DNA from: Haliotis asinina
Taxonomy: Eukaryota > Mollusca > Gastropoda > Lepetellida > Haliotidae
DNA: 64,000 nucleotides
Reading direction: 5' to 3'
Assembly (NCBI RefSeq): GCF_037392515.1
Contig: NC_090280.1
Location: 18,726,001-18,790,000 of the forward strand
Positions 12,001-22,577 of this stretch are shown one piece after another (the first letter of the stretch is position 1; the number at the start of each line of letters is the position of its first letter). A program made the translations under genes and the position numbers. The notes beneath the pieces were generated by a model that made no database searches, was not told the origin of the DNA, and worked only from the letters and a program-made list of their open reading frames with translations.

Positions 12001-14970
12001 GTAGTTTCAGGGTACATGTATACAGTGACGCAAGTCTATGTGTAGTTTTAGGGTACATGTGTACAGTGACGCAACTCTGTGTGTAGTTTTAGGGTACATT
12101 ATACTGGGATGCGTGTATATGTGTAGTTGTAAGGTAATGTATGTAGTGACGCAAGTCTGTGTGTAGTTTTAGTGTACATGTATACAGTGACGCAAGTCTA
12201 TGTGTAGTTTTAGGGTACATGTATACAGTGACGCAACTCTGTGTGTAGTTTTAGGGTACATTATACAGGGATGCGTGTATATGTGTAGTTGTAAGGTAAT
12301 GTATGTAGTGACGCAAGTCTGTGTGTAGTTTCAGGGTACATGTATACAGTGACGCAAGTCTATGTGTAGTTTTAGGGTACATGTGTACAGTGACGCAACT
12401 CTGTGTGTAGTTTTAGGGTACATTATACAGGGATGCGTGTATGTGTGTAGTTGTAAGGTAATGTATGTAGTGACGCAAGTCTGTGTGTAGTTTCAGGGTA
12501 CATGTATACAGTGACGCAAGTCTATGTGTAGTTTTAGGGTACATGTGTACAGTGACGCAACTCTGTGTGTAGTTTTAGGGTACATTATACAGGGATGCGT
12601 GTATGTGTGTAGTTGTAAGGTAATGTATGTAGTGACGCAAGTCTGTGTGTAGTTTCAGGGTACATGTATACAGTGACGCAAGTCTATGTGTAGTTTTAGG
12701 GTACATGTGTACAGTGACGCAACTCTGTGTGTAGTTTTAGGGTACATTATACTGGGATGCGTGTATATGTGTAGTTGTAAGGTAATGTATGTAGTGACGC
12801 AAGTCTGTGTGTAGTTTTAGGGTACATGTATACAGTGACGCAAGTCTATGTGTAGTTTTAGGGTACATGTATACAGTGACGCAACTCTGTGTGTAGTTTT
12901 AGGGTACATTATACAGGGATGCGTGTATATGTGTAGTTGTAAGGTAATGTATGTAGTGACGCAAGTCTGTGTGTAGTTTTAGTGTACATGTATACAGTGA
13001 CGCAAGTCTATGTGTAGTTTTAGGGTACATGTATACAGTGACGCAACTCTGTGTGTAGTTTTAGGGTACATTATACAGGGATGCGTGTATATGTGTAGTT
13101 GTAAGGTAGTGTATGTAGTGACGCAAGTCTGTGTGTAGTTTCAGGGTACATGTATACAGTGACGCAAGTCTATGTGTAGTTTTAGGGTACATGTGTACAG
13201 TGACGCAACTCTGTGTGTAGTTTTAGGGTACATTATACAGGGATGCGTGTATATGTGTAGTTGTAAGGTAATGTATGTAGTGACGCAAGTCTGTGTGTAG
13301 TTTCAGGGTACATGTATACAGTGACGCAAGTCTATGTGTAGTTTTAGGGTACATGTATACAGTGACGCAACTCTGTGTGTAGTTTTAGGGTACATTATAC
13401 AGGGATGCGTGTATATGTGTAGTTGTAAGGTAATGTATGTAGTGACGCAAGTCTGTGTGTAGTTTCAGGGTACATGTATACAGTGACGCAAGTCTATGTG
13501 TAGTTTTAGGGTACATGTATACAGTGACGCAACTCTGTGTGTAGTTTTAGGGTACATTATACAGGGATGCGTGTATATGTGTAGTTGTAAGGTAATGTAT
13601 GTAGTGACGCAAGTCTGTGTGTAGTTTCAGGGTACATGTATACAGTGACGCAAGTCTATGTGTAGTTTTAGGGTACATGTGTACAGTGACGCAACTCTGT
13701 GTGTAGTTTTAGGGTACATTATACTGGGATGCGTGTATATGTGTAGTTGTAAGGTAATGTATGTAGTGACGCAAGTCTGTGTGTAGTTTCAGGGTACATG
13801 TATACAGTGACGCAAGTCTATGTGTAGTTTTAGGGTACATGTGTACAGTGACGCAACTCTGTGTGTAGTTTTAGGGTACATTATACTGGGATGCGTGTAT
13901 ATGTGTAGTTGTAAGGTAATGTATGTAGTGACGCAAGTCTGTGTGTAGTTTCAGGGTACATGTATACAGTGACGCAAGTCTATGTGTAGTTTTAGGGTAC
14001 ATGTGTACAGTGACGCAACTGTGTGTAGTTTTAGGGTACATTATACAGGGATTCGTGTATATGTGTAGTTGTAAGGTAATGTATGTAGTGACGCAAGTCT
14101 GTGTGTAGTTTCAGGGTACATGTATACAGTGACGCAAGTCTATGTGTAGTTTTAGGGTACATGTATACAGTGACGCAACTCTGTGTGTAGTTTTAGGGTA
14201 CATTATACAGGGATGCGTGTATATGTGTAGTTGTAAGGTAATGTATGTAGTGACGCAAGTCTGTGTGTAGTTTCAGGGTACATGTATACAGTGACGCAAG
14301 TCTATGTGTAGTTTTAGGGTACATGTATACAGTGACGCAACTCTGTGTGTAGTTTTAGGGTACATTATACTGGGATGCGTGTATATGTGTAGTTGTAAGG
14401 TAATGTATGTAGTGACGCAAGTCTGTGTGTAGTTTCAGGGTACATGTGTACAGTGACGCAACTGTGTGTAGTTTTAGGGTACATTATACAGGGATGCGTG
14501 TATATGTGTAGTTGTAAGGTAATGTATGTAGTGACGCAAGTCTGTGTGTAGTTTCAGGGTACATGTATACAGTGACGCAAGTCTATGTGTAGTTTTAGGG
14601 TACATGTGTACAGTGACGCAACTCTGTGTGTAGTTTTAGGGTACATTATACAGGGATGCGTGTATATGTGTAGTTGTAAGGTAATGTATGTAGTGACGCA
14701 AGTCTGTGTGTAGTTTCAGGGTACATGTATACAGTGACGCAAGTCTATGTGTAGTTTTAGGGTACATGTATACAGTGACGCAACTCTGTGTGTAGTTTTA
14801 GGGTACATTATACTGGGATGCGTGTATATGTGTAGTTGTAAGGTAATGTATGTAGTGACGCAAGTCTGTGTGTAGTTTCAGGGTACATGTGTACAGTGAC
14901 GCAAGTCTATGTGTAGTTTTAGGGTACATTATACAGTGACGCAAGTCTGTGTGTAGTAGTTAGGTACATC
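1..14970. repeat. 162-bp satellite array (about 92 units, 324-bp higher-order period)
   Basis: The unit recurs exactly every 162 bp (for example at 1, 163, 325 and 487). Each unit holds four related subunits of about 40.5 bp, seen as GACGCAAGTCTGTGTGTAG, GACGCAAGTCTATGTGTAG, GACGCAACTCTGTGTGTAG and GGATGCGTGTATATGTGTAG, each followed by TTTAGGGTAC-like sequence. Adjacent units usually alternate between a form with TTTTAGTGTAC plus ATACAGGGATG and a form with TTTCAGGGTAC plus ATACTGGGATG, giving a 324-bp higher-order repeat. The array decays between about 14,880 and 14,990. Open frames inside it are by-products of a stop-poor repeat whose length is divisible by three, so no coding function is proposed. 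Confidence 0.98.
5450..13110. repeat. 3,726-bp tandem duplication (23 satellite units) inside the array
   Basis: Rare marker variants recur exactly 3,726 bp (23 x 162) apart. GTGGCGC has its variant base at 6,479 and 10,205. AGTTATAGGG occurs at about 8,036 and 11,762. GTGTATTTGTGTAG occurs at about 8,067 and 11,793. GGTAGTGTATG has its variant base at 9,383 and 13,109. Matching fails near 5,350 versus 9,070 and again after 9,540 versus 13,267, which brackets the duplicated block. The copies are not quite identical (near 8,110 versus 11,840), so some time or gene conversion followed the event. Confidence 0.85.
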
Positions 14971-15400
14971 TATTACATAATGAAACAGTTCTGTGTGTAC
15001 ATGTGTAAAGGTATGCTCATTTACGTGTGGCAAGGTATCTTTGAGGTATATGTATGTAGCGATGCCAGTAGACGTGCATTATTGTGTACTGTACACCCAC
15101 GTCAATATTACACACAGACGTGCATCACTATGAATATTGGCAGCTGCACCTAAATTTGGTCCATACTCATGGTACAGGTTCGGTTGGGATACTTGCATAT
15201 CCTAATAGTACTCGCTGATAGACCTTGTAGTTTGAGGTAACATCACTTGAAGACATAATTCAAAATTATCGTTTTTCGTTCAATCAACTTCAGTTAGTTA
15301 TTGTTATCAATTCTGACATTATTGTTCGTTTATTTCGTTTAAGTAATGTGTTCGGGTATACGTCAGATACTTCAGTTTTTCGGTTTGGTGTATTCAGGAG

Positions 15401-15560
15401 GGTAGTGGGACAGCTTACTGAATAGAGTGTTTGTTCGTCATGTAGAACACCCGGGATTGATTCCCCAGATGGGTACAAAGTGTGAAGCCGATTTCATGTG
15501 CACGTTGCGGTAACAATGTTGGGATAATGCTAAAAGCGGCGTGAAACCTCACTCACTCAG
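15401..15560 (+). mobile_element. tRNA-derived SINE
   Basis: A tRNA-like head beginning GGTAGTGGGACAGC carries a degenerate B box (GGGATTGATTCCCC). The body with TGTGAAGCCGATTTC follows, and it ends in AAAAGCGGCGTGAAAC plus a CTCACTCACTCA tail. The same body and tail recur in other copies in this window. Confidence 0.75.
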
Positions 15561-15854
15561 TTGTTCAGATTAGTTTCGTTTGTCTTCGTTTGAGAGTAAC
15601 TGAGAGTTAAAACACGCACCAGTTCTTCTAGTGATAGAAGCTTTCCCAAGGCTGGTCCCGTATTGTGGAATTCAGCCTCAGGAACGGTAACATTCAGACA
15701 TTCGGTGACTTTAAGCCTTGTTTAAAAAATCGCTTCTTCGAAATGGCATCCAGCTGAACAAATTGTGTCACAGGTCCTGTCAGTGCCTTTTGCAGACCTG
15801 TAGGGAGAAATAGAAACGGACACAATATGTATGACTAGTTTGATTTTAATGTTT

Positions 15855-16005
15855 ACAGCATTTTTCAAGTGATATCACGATGGGAAATACACGAAATGGG
15901 CTTCACACATTGTTCCCAAGTGGAGATTAAATGCTGGGTCATCAGGAGACAGGGCACTTGTTGGAGCAAAGTGCCCTCCTAGTACGGGTACTTTTAACCA
16001 CTTAG
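15855..16005 (-). mobile_element. Diverged tRNA-derived SINE
   Basis: Read on the minus strand, an AAGTGGTTAAAAGTACCCG head is followed by CAATGTGTGAAGCCCATTTC, the same body as the neighbouring SINEs. Both promoter boxes are worn. Confidence 0.5.
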
Positions 16006-16107
16006 AGCTGACGTGTGTGTCCAGCTCTTGGATGAGGGAGACTCGTATCATCACAGGCGTACTTGAAAGTCAACATTTCGTTTAACTAGTGTCGAGTGTT
16101 CATTTTG

Positions 16108-16260
16108 CGAGTGAATGAGTTACGTTTTACGCCGCTTTTAGTAATATTCCTGAAATATCCCGGTGGGAACACCAGATATGGGTTTCACACATTGTGCTCA
16201 TATAGGGAATCGAACTGAAGCCCCTACGTGTCGAGCGAACGCTTTAACCACTAGGCTACC
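16108..16260 (-). mobile_element. tRNA-derived SINE with good A and B boxes
   Basis: The reverse complement starts GGTAGCCTAGTGGTTAAAGC (a pol III A box) and continues to AGTTCGATTCCC (a B box). It then runs through TGTGAAACCCATATCTGGTG and ends in AAAAGCGGCGTAAAAC with a short ACTCATTCACTC tail. This is the cleanest copy of this SINE type in the window. Confidence 0.85.
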
Positions 16261-16517
16261 GTTAACGCCGCATTTTTCAGGCAAACAAGAGTCAATACTG
16301 AATCGGTTCCTGTCAAGATCTGTCCTTCTTGTACGCTATTGACGACACTCGTTAGTGTTCGTGACCCGCAATGGCGGGACATGGCGGTTGCTGGGTAAAA
16401 TAACATTATTTTTCTCTAGACAAGTCACACATCTGCAGATATGTCGGCCAATCATTTGAATTCACTTACATTCGTAATTAAAGGCGCTAGGCATGCTTGA
16501 AAAACATGAAGAGGAAT

Positions 16518-16616
16518 AGTGAGTGAGTTTAGTTTCACGCCGCGCTTAGCAATATTCCAGCTATATGGCGGCGGTCTGTAAATAATCGAGTCTGGATCAG
16601 ACAATCCAGTGACTGA
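16518..16616 (+). mobile_element. Abalone-type SINE core, truncated
   Basis: GTGAGTGAGTTTAGTTTCACG is followed by the CAATATTCCAGCTATATGGC and CTGTAAATAATCGAGTCTGG core and breaks off after ATCCAGTGA. Confidence 0.8.
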
Positions 16617-17147
16617 AGAGGAATAAACCCTGAAATCTTTCACGCACACATATACACTTATGGTTTCTAATTCTGAGGGAGGGGAAATATCATGTCAATT
16701 TATGTCATCTGAGGTAAATCTAAAGATGATGACATTGTTTGGTGTTTGGTTTGATAAAAAGTAAACATAACTTTTCATCAGAATGTAAACTTAACACGCT
16801 CTAAGAGAGACGTTAGGGATAAATTTCTGAAGTATGATATGCGAAAGTCCAGATATGACCGTGCAAAAGAAAGAATTTGTATATAAATTCAGTATGCAAG
16901 GGAGGTAGACGCCGCAGTCAGAACAGGACGTAAAACACAGCCTGGTTTCCTGGGTCTGTTGCGCCTGCGCTAACGATCAGACACTGACCCATGCAACCAC
17001 TGCCGAATGGCGGCCTTCATTGCAGATGGAAGCGCCATACATTTACTATAAGAAAACCTATAAGAGTCCATTCATAAAATGGAAAGTGTTTAGCAAAACA
17101 CAGTTATTTATATTTCATAATGTGTTCATTTCCTATTACATAAAACA

Positions 17148-17988
17148 GAGACCATACTTCTGACCCCAGAATTCCAGTCAGTTTTCGAGAAGTTTGGACA
17201 AGGCTGTTCCCTTTCATCTGACAGAGAACAGTTATGGATAAAGTTTCATCAGATGCGACTGAATGAAGAATTACAGGCAGGCATCCGTGACATTTTGGTC
17301 AAAGTGACATGTGAATCACACAGAATTATACATATCTTTGCCCACGATTTGTTGGACCGCATCATGAGAAACATTCTTCAGTACCCATCAGAAACAATTC
17401 AGAAACAGTCACATCAAACTGCATCAGCAATCAGTGACAATGACCAAGCAGTGTTGTATTATGTGTCTGGATACATACTGCACGCTCTTTTGAAGAAAAA
17501 AATGATCTTTAAGAAGGATATAGAGCAACACCTTGAAGAACTCTTTTCCACGTCTGATGGGACATCCAAAGAAAACTACATTGCCAGATTTAGTAGGTGG
17601 GCACAGAAAATGAATAGAGTTGTTCAAATATTCCCCAGTGACAACTTTTTTTCTGCTGGTTAGATCATTTGAAATTGAAATGAGAAAAAATGTTCAACTC
17701 TCTCAGTTGTGTGTCACCTCTTTAATCTGTGATAAACTTAAAGAGACCCTAATGACAAATTACATGGTCTCCTACTACTGGGACAAATTAATCTCCTCTG
17801 AGGATGAACTAAAACTCAAAGTATTGGAGTTCATCGTTGACTAATTTCTCCGTGTACGTGGAGGTGCTGTGGCCAGATATTCAAAACGTCAGCTTCAGAA
17901 GGAAATGAGGGGGATGAAGAATCGCAAGGGAGTTAAAAGGAGCAGATCTCTCAGGGGAACATTGAAGGATCAGGGAAACACAAAATAG
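17148..17988 (+). pseudogene. Transposon-type ORF fragment of unknown family
   Basis: I do not recognise this with certainty. An open frame begins just after a plausible splice acceptor (TTACATAAAACAG, ending at about 17,147) and includes an ATG at 17,253. It contains YYVSGYILHALLKKK, a hydrophobic YxxGY-type segment of the kind found near the C termini of many invertebrate transposase-like proteins. The frame shifts near 17,650. The shifted frame runs to a TAA at 17,842, and in that same frame a basic stretch (FLRVRGGAVARYSKR and following) stays open to about 17,988. It points toward the P-like transposase on the other strand. It could be a second gene of that element, part of a different element inserted tail to tail, or a decayed host exon. 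Confidence 0.45.
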
Positions 17989-18124
17989 ACTGTACTGCGA
18001 GAATTGCATATGTATAATATCATAGCTGTTGTAAGATTATTGAAAAGCCTGATGTTGAGTCTCTGTACCTCAGTTTAAAGTTCCAATGTCGTGTTATTCA
18101 TAAATGAATGAACAAGTGACCATT

Positions 18125-20515
18125 TTATTGCAAACGCTTTTCTTTCTTTCTTGGCATAGGGGTGTCATCAACAGTTATCCTTGCTACCGCTGCACCTCTC
18201 TTTTGTGAGATATTGCCTCTGATAGGTTGCAGGGCTGCTGAACCTATAACTTTCAGCTCAGTAATCATGTTCTTAATGTTGTACACAGACAGATTGTCTT
18301 TGGCACCTCCTTTTTGCCGATACTGGCCAAACTGTTCCTCAACGGGGCCTTGGTTAAATCTGTGCTTCAAGATGTATTCAGCACCTTTACTTAATAGGTA
18401 CCTTACACATTCTACAATTGACTTCACGGACATTTGCAGTCGTTTCAGTGTCTGATGACTCAGTATCATGCGTCTCCTTTCTGCTAATGTCATGTCACCC
18501 GGACGCCTCATGACGCTCTCCTCCCACGACTGGAAAAATTCCAGAAAATCATTAATTAAATAATCCAACCGAGGATCATTAACATCCCTGTATTCCTTCT
18601 TGTTTGGATTTCTGGAAATAACTCCTTCTCTTAAACTTCTGGTATTTAAACCGTCAAAGAACTTGTCCATGTGCCTTATGAAGTTTCTTTGATTCATCGC
18701 CATAGTGTTCCTCAAGAGCATTAGCTACAGTTGAGCTAAACACTTCTGCAGCTAAATTGACTTTCATTGCTGGAAATGACGTCAAGTCAATGTGATCTCT
18801 TGTAAGTTTGTATGTTTTACAAAAAAGTGAGTTTTACACAACTTGTTCATACAGTCTCACAATCTGCAGCCAGCATATATCACAATTGTCTTTCCACAGC
18901 TGTCTAGACATTTTGTGAGAACCTGAATTGGCAAAACAATTTAATGTGATTTGAGCAGATGAGGCACATCCGATATGAAATATAATTTCCGTTTTGGAAA
19001 TGAATATGGATTCTATGTCCAGTAGGTATTCCCCTGTTGTGGCACATGAATTCAAAACATTTTCTATTTGGGGTAGCACCATCACACGTGATGAAAGGAT
19101 TCATCAATCCAATGTTCTGTAGAGTTAGAACAGAATCCCACAATATGGAGTATAAAAACGATGATTCGATGCTTCTAGTGGCAAATGCTGTATACGGATA
19201 CCGGAAATCGACTAAAATTACTCGGGTCATTATCACTAGAACAGTACGGGCTAAATGGGGTTGTGTGTCTTTCAATGAATCTTCCAATCGTAGCAGTTCA
19301 TTCCCAGTTTTATCCAGGTCCACATAGCCAACTAATTCCCCAGATGATCTGTCATACACGAGTCCTTCTGATACTTTCATCTCGTCCTGCAAAGTGCCAA
19401 ATAGGATTTAACATCAGTCTCCAGCATGCTACAGGCATTTGCTTCCTGCATCAGATGTTTAGCAAATTCTGGATGGAAGCCAAGAATGCTGGGCAAAGAA
19501 TGGGAATAATCAAATAGGGTTCTCTTGCTTGGCAATTTCATAAAACCTGTATCCCGTGCAGCATCATAAGCTTTTCTGCTCTTGCTCCGCAAGTAAAGGC
19601 ACCATTTGATCACCATAGGGTGCCATCTCATGGAACATTTGTCAGATAGGTTTGAATACTTCACTTGTTGTTCCCAAAATAATCTTTGCGGGGGGTTTTC
19701 ATCAGGATAACTTCTTTGCACTTCAGAGCTGTATTCTTTCAGGATGTGTCTGAAGTCCTCATCACAAGTAGTATTTAGTTTTAGTCCCTTACCTCCAATT
19801 GTACGAAAAACCTTTTTTTCAGTTGAGCTAATTCACTCTTAAGTGCCTGGTTCTGTGATTTAACAGTTTGAAATTTGTTCACAAGTTCAATTTTGTGTCA
19901 TGTCAGGGTGTGGCTGACATGGATTAGGAGATAAGCTGTCGCGAGACATTGTTTTCCTGAGACTAGAACGATACCTAGAACAATGTTCACATCCTGTTTT
20001 CCCAAAAGCTAGCAGGGCACAGCGTGTTGTCCGGATTGTTGAACTAAATTCAATGTCGTTGATGTTGACGCCAAAGTCACATTCTCTATATGCTGATATG
20101 CCAGAAGCAGCAGACTGACTCCACCCAACACCTATTGGAACAAGATGGCTGTATTTGTCTTAATAATTTCCAAGGCAGACATGGTAAGAAGACAACTTTG
20201 ACAGAAGTTTCCTGACATCTGAGAGAGTCGAAAAGAACTTGGGCAAAACAATCCAAAAATCATGCTCATGTGAGTACTGTTGATATCTTTTTTGATTAAG
20301 TATGCCAGTGCCAACGTGGTCCAGATTGTCATTAGGGTTGTACTGGTGCATCTTGCCCACAAGCACATAAAACGCATCAGCTGAGCAGTTGTCAGAATCT
20401 GTTGATTCACCATGACTAGGAGGTTCACTTGCAGCTGCTTCTTGGTGGTGTTCAGCGGGACCGATGTAGAAAGCTGCCCAAGCATCAGCCCACTGTATTT
20501 GTCTAATGCTGAAAC
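18125..20515 (-). mobile_element. P-element-like (THAP9-related) transposase remnant
   Basis: Reading from high to low coordinates, a frame opens after a strong acceptor (TTTTTGTTTCAG, about 20,513). It contains a segment with KTGCEHCSRYRSSLRK (about 19,970-20,010) and a probable coiled coil with KSELAQLKKRF (about 19,810-19,880). Next come RWHPMVIKWCLYL and LPSKRTLFDYSHSLPS (19,377-19,721), QDEMKVSEGLVYDRSSGELV (19,392 down), TCDGATPNRK, and C-terminal LNTRSL and GPVEEQFGQYRQKGG (18,125-18,700). These are hallmark stretches of the P-element/THAP9 transposase family, a DDE/RNase-H-type DNA transposase. No THAP DNA-binding domain is visible upstream. The frame is disrupted: a TAA follows CLGNY at about 20,160, there is a frame change near 19,385, and two more fall near 18,840 and 18,690. 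An AATAAA overlaps the terminal stop. It is a dead DNA transposon or a pseudogene of a domesticated copy. Confidence 0.85.
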
Positions 20516-21205
20516 AAAAATTAAGATATCAAAATATAATGATACTGCTCTATTTATTAAGATTTCGTTATAAATAATGAGAGCGTTCCAAACATCTGTG
20601 CCTATTCATGGAGATACACAAAAGTTACCCGTGAAGGTTCCAGTTTGAATATTGCTGAGTGTGGCATAAAACTAAACTCACTCACAAAATAAGAATTGAC
20701 CACATCTTCGTTAGGCTGCTAATATTTGGTTGAAGTGCAGTCACTGGGCATTAAGTAATTTATATTTTTGTCATGCACGGTCAATAAAGGGTAATGGTGA
20801 GCGGTTAGCTTCCTCGTAGGGTAATGGTAGGGGTGTGTGTTCAGATATTGACAGTGTCCCCGACAACCAGTGGTAGCATATTCAGGGTGTTCTATGCCCT
20901 TAGGAAAGCAAGGTTGTGTTGTTGCCTCCCGATGCCCAGCTTATAATTAGCCTTTCCTCGTGATCGGTGTATTGGTTGATGGTGTTTACACGCCTGTTTA
21001 CAGTCACATCCATGTTTACTGGGTATCAGTGGATGAAGAGCGTCTTGTGTGTCATCTCTCAACCTGCAGTGCCACAACACAACCATCAGCACCAGCTACA
21101 CACTTAAACCAACGGCACCAGCCTCCATTCATCAGCCAAAGACATCAGCCTACCTCTCACAACCAATAGAATTAGCCTACATCTCATAACAAGCGACACA
21201 AGATT
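20516..21205. other. Gene-free stretch between the P-like element and the receptor tail
   Basis: It holds a 40-bp SINE-core remnant on the minus strand (about 20,648-20,686, GAATATTGCTGAGTGTGGC) and no convincing exon. Confidence 0.5.
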
Positions 21206-21325
21206 ACATCTTCAAGCAACAGAGTACATCTCTGAACTAACTGTAACAGTCTGCAACCCCAACCAACAGCACCCACCTACATTCCTCAACCAGCAGTACC
21301 AGCCTACATTCCTCAACGCTCCATT
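21070..21325. repeat. Degenerate minisatellite of about 28 bp
   Basis: Imperfect repeats of CCAACAGCACCAGCCTACAT-like sequence, each followed by TCCTC or TCTCA. The clearest are the last units near 21,260-21,320. It lies just downstream of the stop codon of the minus-strand receptor tail. Confidence 0.6.
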
Positions 21326-21453
21326 CAGGTATTTCTCCTCTCTGTTTTGAAAGGTCTGTGTGCGGTTGGTTTCAACCAGCGCTGCCTCTTGCCTGACGTC
21401 ACTATAAACGTACTGGTTGGTGGCGTCAACGAGCGTGGTGACGTTGTTAGACG

Positions 21454-21680
21454 TCATGTCGATGTACCCAGTGGCATCGGTGGGAAGAAAGAGCCTCTTC
21501 TTGCATTCGTCTCCCTTTCAGCATTTGTCATCGAGATAGACGGAGATATTTCACTGTAGATCGTGGACGAATTACTGTTAGTGCGGTGCAGAGGTGATCT
21601 GGAAGGTTCCATCTCGCTGTAGATATTTCTTGGTGAGGATTCTGGGTCACGGAGAGACCCCAAAGTATTTAGTGGTGATA
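21454..21680 (-). CDS. Cytoplasmic-tail exon of a type I receptor with ITSM/ITIM-like tyrosines
   Basis: The exon follows an acceptor (ATCTAACCACAG) and starts with two bases that complete the phase-1 codon left by the transmembrane exon upstream. It then reads 74 codons to a TGA at 21,454. The product is hydrophilic and rich in Ser, Pro and Arg, with no second hydrophobic stretch, as expected for an intracellular tail. It carries two similar tyrosine motifs: RNIYSEMEP, and STIYSEISP, which fits TxYxx(I/V), the immunoreceptor switch motif. Spacing, phase match and motif content support a signalling tail that binds SH2 proteins when phosphorylated. The partner proteins and ligand are unknown. 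A second frame over the 3' part contains further tyrosine motifs (see findings), so the annotated C terminus may be incomplete or degenerate. Confidence 0.6.
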
Positions 21681-21800
21681 CTGTGGTTAGATATGTTCCA
21701 CAAGGTAGTGTGTGTTGGAATAAAGGTCTTGTGTTGTTCAAGGCTTTGTTTGGAAATGATCAACATATCCGCCTGTTTAAAACTAATACCAGACAAGCCA

Positions 21801-21966
21801 GTCAGCAATATTCCAGCTATATGACGGTAAACAGTGTTCAACAGCATGGACATCGATCAATGCAATTGGGATACAGTGACATGTGTCAACCAAGTCAGCG
21901 AATCTGACCACCCGATCCCTTTAGTCGCCTTTTACGAAAAGCATGACAAGACCAAATCTTCACGGG
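21801..21966 (+). mobile_element. Abalone-type SINE core
   Basis: GTCAGCAATATTCCAGCTAT, then CATGTGTCAACCAAGTCAGC, CCACCCGATCCCTTTAGTCG and a terminal CTTCACGGGC. It sits in the intron between the receptor's transmembrane and tail exons. Confidence 0.85.
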
Positions 21967-22047
21967 CATAATGAGGTCTATAGTTACATACAAATGACAC
22001 AGTCTTTCATATTTCTCTTTCATGCTACTTTAGGCCACACAGGTGAT

Positions 22048-22160
22048 GGGTAGTCTAGTGATTAAAGTGTTATCCAGACACACTCTGGGTTCGAATCCCT
22101 CGAGGTGTTCAATGTTTTAAGTGTACCCCACCATGATAATGTCAGAATGTTTAACGCATG
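22048..22160 (+). mobile_element. tRNA-derived SINE
   Basis: GGTAGTCTAGTGATTAAAG is an A box and GGGTTCGAATCCC is a near-perfect B box. The body is worn. It lies in the same receptor intron. Confidence 0.75.
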
Positions 22161-22192
22161 AGAGTGACATGTTCTCCAGCTTGGGATGTTAC

Positions 22193-22297
22193 CTGACAAA
22201 ACATGTCGTCGTTTCCGTCGAATAGTTACGTAGAAGTATATGATGATGGTGAGAACGCCGCCTTCCAGGCCAGACAGTATATATACTAGTGTTGTAC
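22193..22297 (-). CDS. Transmembrane exon of a type I receptor
   Basis: A 105-nt exon lies between an acceptor (GATTATTTTTCAG) and a donor (TTTTGTCAG, then GTAACA). It is phase 1 at both ends. It encodes TTLVYILSGLEGG, then VLTIIIYFYVTI, then the basic stop-transfer signal RRKRR. That is a single membrane span followed by a cytoplasmic anchor, typical of a type I receptor. The next exon in frame is the tyrosine-motif tail at 21,454-21,680. I could not find the extracellular exons, which should lie at higher coordinates on this strand. The 82-bp satellite starts at 23,930, so they may be beyond it or lost. Confidence 0.65.
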
Positions 22298-22384
22298 CTG
22301 AAAAATAATCCATATGTGGGATAAACATTTTTATGTAAAGTACACATAATGTATTTATTTGATTTATTTATCAGTGTGTCCGTC

Positions 22385-22531
22385 TGTCCGTCCGTCGGTT
22401 CATTCATTCATTCATTCATTCATTCATTCATTCATTCATTCATTCATTCATTCATTCATTCATTCATTCATTCATTCATTCATTTATTCATTTATTTATT
22501 CATTTATTTATTTATTTATTTATTTATTTAT
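22385..22531. repeat. (ATTC)n then (ATTT)n microsatellite
   Basis: About 25 perfect CATT/TTCA tetranucleotides pass into TTTA tetranucleotides. The plus-strand frames here (FIHSFIHS and similar) are artefacts of the repeat. Confidence 0.98.
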
Positions 22532-22577
22532 GGGGAGGGGATTCGAACCCACACTTTCAGAGTGAGACATCTTATGG
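22532..22577 (-). mobile_element. SINE head fragment
   Basis: GGGGATTCGAACCC is an inverted tRNA B box directly beside the microsatellite. This resembles a SINE whose simple-repeat tail expanded. Confidence 0.45.

Larger units (their letters stand above)
14990..17147. other. Gene-free stretch with SINE copies
   Basis: I see no coding exon here. The stretch holds at least four SINE-derived copies, listed separately, and otherwise unremarkable AT-rich sequence. Confidence 0.6.
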
